From: CAZRIP01 sp964600165
GTDB taxonomy: Bacteria; Elusimicrobiota; Elusimicrobia; UBA1565; UBA9628
Assembly: GCA_964600165.1 (NCBI GenBank)
Contig: CAZRIP010000056.1
Span: forward strand, 1 to 24,430
Direction: 5' to 3'
Length of the DNA stretch: 24,430 nt
The notes below the pieces were generated by a model. It made no database searches. It saw nothing but the letters and a program-made list of their open reading frames with translations, and was not told where the DNA came from. Position numbers and translations under genes: made by a program. Shown piece after piece: positions 21,495 to 24,430 of this stretch (positions are counted from its first letter, which is position 1; each line of letters opens with the position of its first letter).

Positions 21495-22906
21495 GCGGCG
21501 GCTTGCTTGAAGCGCACTTGGTCGACCTTGGCCTTGAAGCCCTCGGCCTTGTGGATGCCGAGCAGCGGGAGGGCGTGAGCCGCGCGGTTCTTCTCGACGG
21601 CGGTCCGCGCCTCTTTGAGGACCTCCGCCGGGAACCACTGCACGGCGTGGAAAGCCTTCTGCGTCTCGCGGCACATGCCGAGGATGAAGCGCGCCCCGAA
21701 ATCCGTGAAGCTCGCGTAGCCGCAGACCGTGCGCAGCGCGTCGTCGACCTCGAAAAGCCGGCGCGAGACGTTGAGCATGACGGAGACGCGCTCCTGGACG
21801 TCGTACTCTTCCCGCGAAAGGGATTTGATGAGATAGGCCGCGACGTTCAAGAACGCGTGGGCTCCGAGGATCAGCCCGCGCAGGCGCCGCGCGTCCGGCC
21901 GCCACGGCGAGAAAAAGACCTGCCCCGCCTGGCCCGGCGCGAGCACGGGGTCGACCAGCAGCAGCTGGTTCATCTTCTGGTGGCAGAACTCGTGGATCAG
22001 CGTCTCCGCCTGGAGCAGCGGATCGTCGGCGTGCGAGAGGCAGATCGTGCCGCGCATGTTGACGTAGGACGAGCTGACGCTGCCGTAGTTCTTGGGGTTC
22101 TCGAGGGGCACGAGCGAGACGACCAGGTCCGTCATCTCCGCGTAGAGGCCGGGGTCGCGCTCCTGGACGTGCGCGAGCGCGCGCGAAAGCACGGCGGCGA
22201 AGCGCTCCTTTTCCGGGTCGCTCGGCGCGGCCAGCCCGTGCATGACGACGCCCTGCGTCGTCAAGAAGCCGCAGGTGTCGACGCGCATGTCGGCGGAGAC
22301 GGGAAGGCTCGCGTGGAGCGTCGCCTCGCCGAAGGCGGCCTCGCGCGCCGGAGACGGCGCCGAAAACGCCGCGCGCGGGATGTCCGCCTTCGGCCCGCCC
22401 GCGAGCTCGAGCGTCACGCGCTCGGGCCCGATCTTGACGAGCAGGTCCGAGAGCGCGCGCTCCTTCGGGAACGCGACGAAGAACGGCGTGCCGTAAACGT
22501 GAAAATGGGCGTCGGGATCGAGCGTCGCGTCGAGCTCCAGGACGCCCTTTCCGGAAAGCGCGAGCGCGGCCGCCAGGCCCGAAAAAAGGCCGAACTGCAG
22601 GCGCCAGTTGTCCTCGCCGCTCGGCGCCGGGACGGCGAAGTGCCGGTCCCAGAGGTAGAGCCAGTAGTCGAAAGCCGGATGAGCGGCCAGCCGGTCGCGC
22701 GCGGCCCCGCGCGCGCCGTGAAACCAGCGCAGGACGCGCGAATGCCGCTTGCGGCGGGCGGCCTTGGGCGCGTCGCGCTCGTAGGCCTTGGCGATCTCCG
22801 GCAGACGCGCGAGCGAGCCCGCCACGCGCCGGCGGAACACGTAGTCCCAGTCCGGCGTCCGGCCCGCGGACAGGATCCACGCTCTTTCGTCGAGCCTGCG
22901 CGTCAA
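21491..22906 (-). CDS. HEXXH-motif putative peptide beta-hydroxylase
   Basis: The 471-residue product contains IHEFCHQKMNQLLL with HEFCH at 305-309. This is followed by SPWRPDARRLRGLILGAHAF and LNVAAYL, the signature run of the HEXXH-motif family named in NCBI as putative peptide modification proteins or alpha-ketoglutarate-HExxH peptide beta-hydroxylases. That family is typically encoded in RiPP clusters. The expected chemistry is metal-dependent hydroxylation of a side chain, with the two His and probably a downstream acidic residue as metal ligands. The N-terminal 200 residues are helical and could bind the substrate. The start is TTG at 22906, set by GGAGG 7 nt upstream; it overlaps the stop of the membrane protein gene (TTGA). 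A peptidase role for the HEXXH motif is the alternative but less likely given the flanking blocks. Confidence 0.85.
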   Translation of the reverse strand: MTRRLDERAWILSAGRTPDWDYVFRRRVAGSLARLPEIAKAYERDAPKAARRKRHSRVLRWFHGARGAARDRLAAHPAFDYWLYLWDRHFAVPAPSGEDNWRLQFGLFSGLAAALALSGKGVLELDATLDPDAHFHVYGTPFFVAFPKERALSDLLVKIGPERVTLELAGGPKADIPRAAFSAPSPAREAAFGEATLHASLPVSADMRVDTCGFLTTQGVVMHGLAAPSDPEKERFAAVLSRALAHVQERDPGLYAEMTDLVVSLVPLENPKNYGSVSSSYVNMRGTICLSHADDPLLQAETLIHEFCHQKMNQLLLVDPVLAPGQAGQVFFSPWRPDARRLRGLILGAHAFLNVAAYLIKSLSREEYDVQERVSVMLNVSRRLFEVDDALRTVCGYASFTDFGARFILGMCRETQKAFHAVQWFPAEVLKEARTAVEKNRAAHALPLLGIHKAEGFKAKVDQVRFKQAAA

Positions 22907-24430
22907 AAGATCGCCTCCAGCACGTGCCCGCCCGCCAGGAGATGGGAGACGAAGAAGCCGAGGAAGATCCACGCGGCGAAGGACATCGTCGGCGTCAAGG
23001 GGACCTCGTCGATCGCGTTCTCCTCGCACCACTCCTTGAGCCGGTCCGACTGATCGCGGGTCAGGCCGTCGGGATACAAAGTCCCGATCGTCTCGAAAAA
23101 CTCGGGGTCCGCCTTGAGCCGCGTGATAAACGACGGCGCGAGCACGAGGAAGGGCTCGAGCGTCTGCCGCGAGCGGATCGGCCGGACTTCTTGGTCCCAG
23201 AGGCGGACCAAGATCAGGCTCAAGCCGAAGAAAAGGCCCATCGCGCAGACGATGAGCAGCGTCCGGCCGCCGGCCCCTCCGGGCCCGCCGCCCGTGACGA
23301 CGCCGATGAGCGTCGCGCGCACCGCGCTCGCGACCCGGTTGAACACCGGCTTGGCGGCCGGGACCGAGAAGGCCGAAAGCCCGCGCGCCTTTCCCTCGAT
23401 CCTTTGCGCGAGGTTCCTGAGCCCGAGAGTGCTCCTCGCCCAGCTCAGGTAGGGCTTGGCCTGCGGGACCGACAGCGACGGCAGCCCTTGCACCTCGCTG
23501 CGCGCCTTGCTGAGGTAAGGATTGAGGGCCGGCACGGAAAGCGCCGAATGCCCTTGCGACGGGACTCCCGCGCGCATGGAGGATGAAAGGCCGTGCGCCG
23601 CCGCCGCGATCTCGCCGCCCATTGGCCGGAGGCGCTGAATGACCCAGCGGCCGCCGTTCATCACCAGCGACGACAGCTCGCCCAACGCCAAGCCCAAGAA
23701 CGGCAAGAGGAGCGTCATCATGAACGGCAGCCCGCTTCCGCCCTGGAGCATCTTCACGGCCCAGTTCATCCCGACGAACATGCAGAGGCTGAAGAGCGTC
23801 AGGTTGCGAAAAATGAAGCCGAAGGCGGACCAATCGCTCGGCGGCTTGAGCAGCACGAACCCGATCGGCAGGATCAGCAGGAGCTTCGAGTAGCGGCCGA
23901 GCAGGCTCGAGACGCGGCTCCACAGCGTGAAAAGCGCCGTCCAAAGGAGCGTGAGCTTCAGAGGCGAGCTGAAGAAGTCCTTGAGGTAGTACGAGAACAG
24001 CGACATGCCGAGCATGCTGACGAGCCACTGGAAGAGCGTCAAAGCCGCCGCGCGCGGGTCCGTCTTGAGCCGGGAGAGCAGCGCCTTGGCCTTGGGCCAG
24101 AGCTCGCGCGCGTAATCGCGCAGCTGCGTCCAGGATTGCTCGCTGAGGAAGGTGATCTCGCGGCGCCAGCCGAGCCGCCGCAGGAAGTCCAGGTTGTGCC
24201 GAAGGCGCGTGTCGTAGACGTAATAGCAGGCCCGCATGAACAGCACCGCCGCGGCGGGCAGGAACGTATTGATGAGCGCGGAAAGGAACAACCGCTCATA
24301 GCGCAGCGGGCCTCCGATGTCGAGGAGCGGGTAGAGCGCGCCGATCAGCACGAAGAGCTTCGCGTCCCCGGCCGGCCAGACGCCGAGCTTCCAAAGCGCC
24401 AGCGCCGCGAAGACGCAGAGCGCGACGTGG
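22903..24430 (-). CDS. Multi-pass membrane protein with SVP repeats (5' end outside window)
   Basis: The reading frame stays open to the right edge, where it still encodes a hydrophobic helix (VALCVFAALALWKLGVW), so the true start lies beyond the window. At least 508 residues are visible. There are several membrane segments in the first half, a soluble loop of roughly 120 residues (about 23310-23640) with three repeats, then two further helices (ILLVCAMGLFFGLSLIL-like, and WIFLGFFVSHLLAG) separated by a soluble acidic segment with one Cys. A Gly-rich linker GGGPGGAGG precedes the penultimate helix. I do not recognise the family. Position at the head of the visible operon and TTGA coupling to the HEXXH gene suggest a membrane anchor, exporter part or substrate of the system. 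Confidence 0.75.
   Translation of the reverse strand, partial: HVALCVFAALALWKLGVWPAGDAKLFVLIGALYPLLDIGGPLRYERLFLSALINTFLPAAAVLFMRACYYVYDTRLRHNLDFLRRLGWRREITFLSEQSWTQLRDYARELWPKAKALLSRLKTDPRAAALTLFQWLVSMLGMSLFSYYLKDFFSSPLKLTLLWTALFTLWSRVSSLLGRYSKLLLILPIGFVLLKPPSDWSAFGFIFRNLTLFSLCMFVGMNWAVKMLQGGSGLPFMMTLLLPFLGLALGELSSLVMNGGRWVIQRLRPMGGEIAAAAHGLSSSMRAGVPSQGHSALSVPALNPYLSKARSEVQGLPSLSVPQAKPYLSWARSTLGLRNLAQRIEGKARGLSAFSVPAAKPVFNRVASAVRATLIGVVTGGGPGGAGGRTLLIVCAMGLFFGLSLILVRLWDQEVRPIRSRQTLEPFLVLAPSFITRLKADPEFFETIGTLYPDGLTRDQSDRLKEWCEENAIDEVPLTPTMSFAAWIFLGFFVSHLLAGGHVLEAIF
22914..22918 (-). promoter_or_regulatory. Shine-Dalgarno deciding the TTG start of the HEXXH gene
   Basis: GGAGG on the minus strand lies 7 nt before the TTG at 22906 and inside the last codons of the membrane protein gene. 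It excludes the much longer in-frame opening that runs back over the membrane gene. Confidence 0.75.
23325..23555 (-). repeat. Three SVP-type repeats within the membrane protein gene
   Basis: The encoded units are SALSVPALNPYLSKARSEV, PSLSVPQAKPYLSWARSTL and SAFSVPAAKPVFNRVASAV. The consensus is [L/F]SVPxxxP[Y/V][L/F], followed by an Ala/Arg/Ser-rich end. The spacing is unequal because the second is followed by a longer Arg/Lys-rich insert. They lie in the loop between membrane segments. Confidence 0.7.

Noticed and set aside
22907..24028. Upstream extension of the HEXXH reading frame
   Set aside because: It lies entirely over the membrane protein gene in another frame, has no family similarity, and GGAGG with a TTG at 22906 marks a better start.

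Overview
The window is GC-rich, densely packed bacterial chromosome. The coding style (giant Sec-targeted AAA+ protein, very Ala-rich proteins, tight overlapping operons) reminds me of uncultured Elusimicrobiota, but that is an impression; nothing here fixes the phylum. No rRNA, tRNA, CRISPR array or transposase is visible.

Layout. (1) 1-780 is a lower-GC islet with a complete brnT/brnA toxin-antitoxin pair, a strong promoter and two imperfect inverted repeats resembling integron attC sites: a possible gene cassette. (2) 891-2781 holds a stand-alone receiver-domain response regulator (-), and a divergent two-gene operon (+) of an Asp-box beta-propeller and a MoaD/ThiS-like sulfur carrier ending in Gly-Gly. 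(3) 2785-8637 (-) is one 1950-residue gene: signal peptide, membrane segments, a complete two-ring ClpB/ClpC-type AAA+ core and an 800-residue C-terminal extension. (4) 8772-11431 (+) is a divergent operon of a secreted DUF885 metallopeptidase-like protein and a malonyltransferase (FabD) family protein. It ends at a perfect 42-bp palindrome that serves as a two-way terminator. (5) 11493 to the right edge is one long minus-strand operon, almost all start-stop overlaps.

The minus-strand operon is the notable part. In transcription order it encodes: a multi-pass membrane protein with three SVP-type repeats (cut by the window edge); a HEXXH protein of the RiPP-associated peptide beta-hydroxylase family; an unknown 218-residue protein; a 36-bp perfect palindrome; a radical SAM protein with a B12-binding-type N-terminus; a 920-residue protein with tetrapyrrole-methylase-fold domains at both ends of a TPR array; a 557-residue TPR protein ending in a third such domain; a pure TPR protein; and a polytopic membrane protein with a TPR tail. 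The methylase domains resemble the alpha-N-methyltransferases of borosin RiPPs, including a C-terminal (Y/F)VPP signature. A peptide- or protein-modifying system (backbone methylation, hydroxylation, radical chemistry) held on TPR scaffolds and linked to the membrane is the best reading. No obvious short precursor peptide is visible, so the substrate is unknown.

A second theme is transcription. Four operon-leading genes have a -10-like hexamer only 6-8 nt before the start codon and no clear Shine-Dalgarno, implying leaderless mRNAs, whereas genes inside operons can carry good ribosome binding sites.
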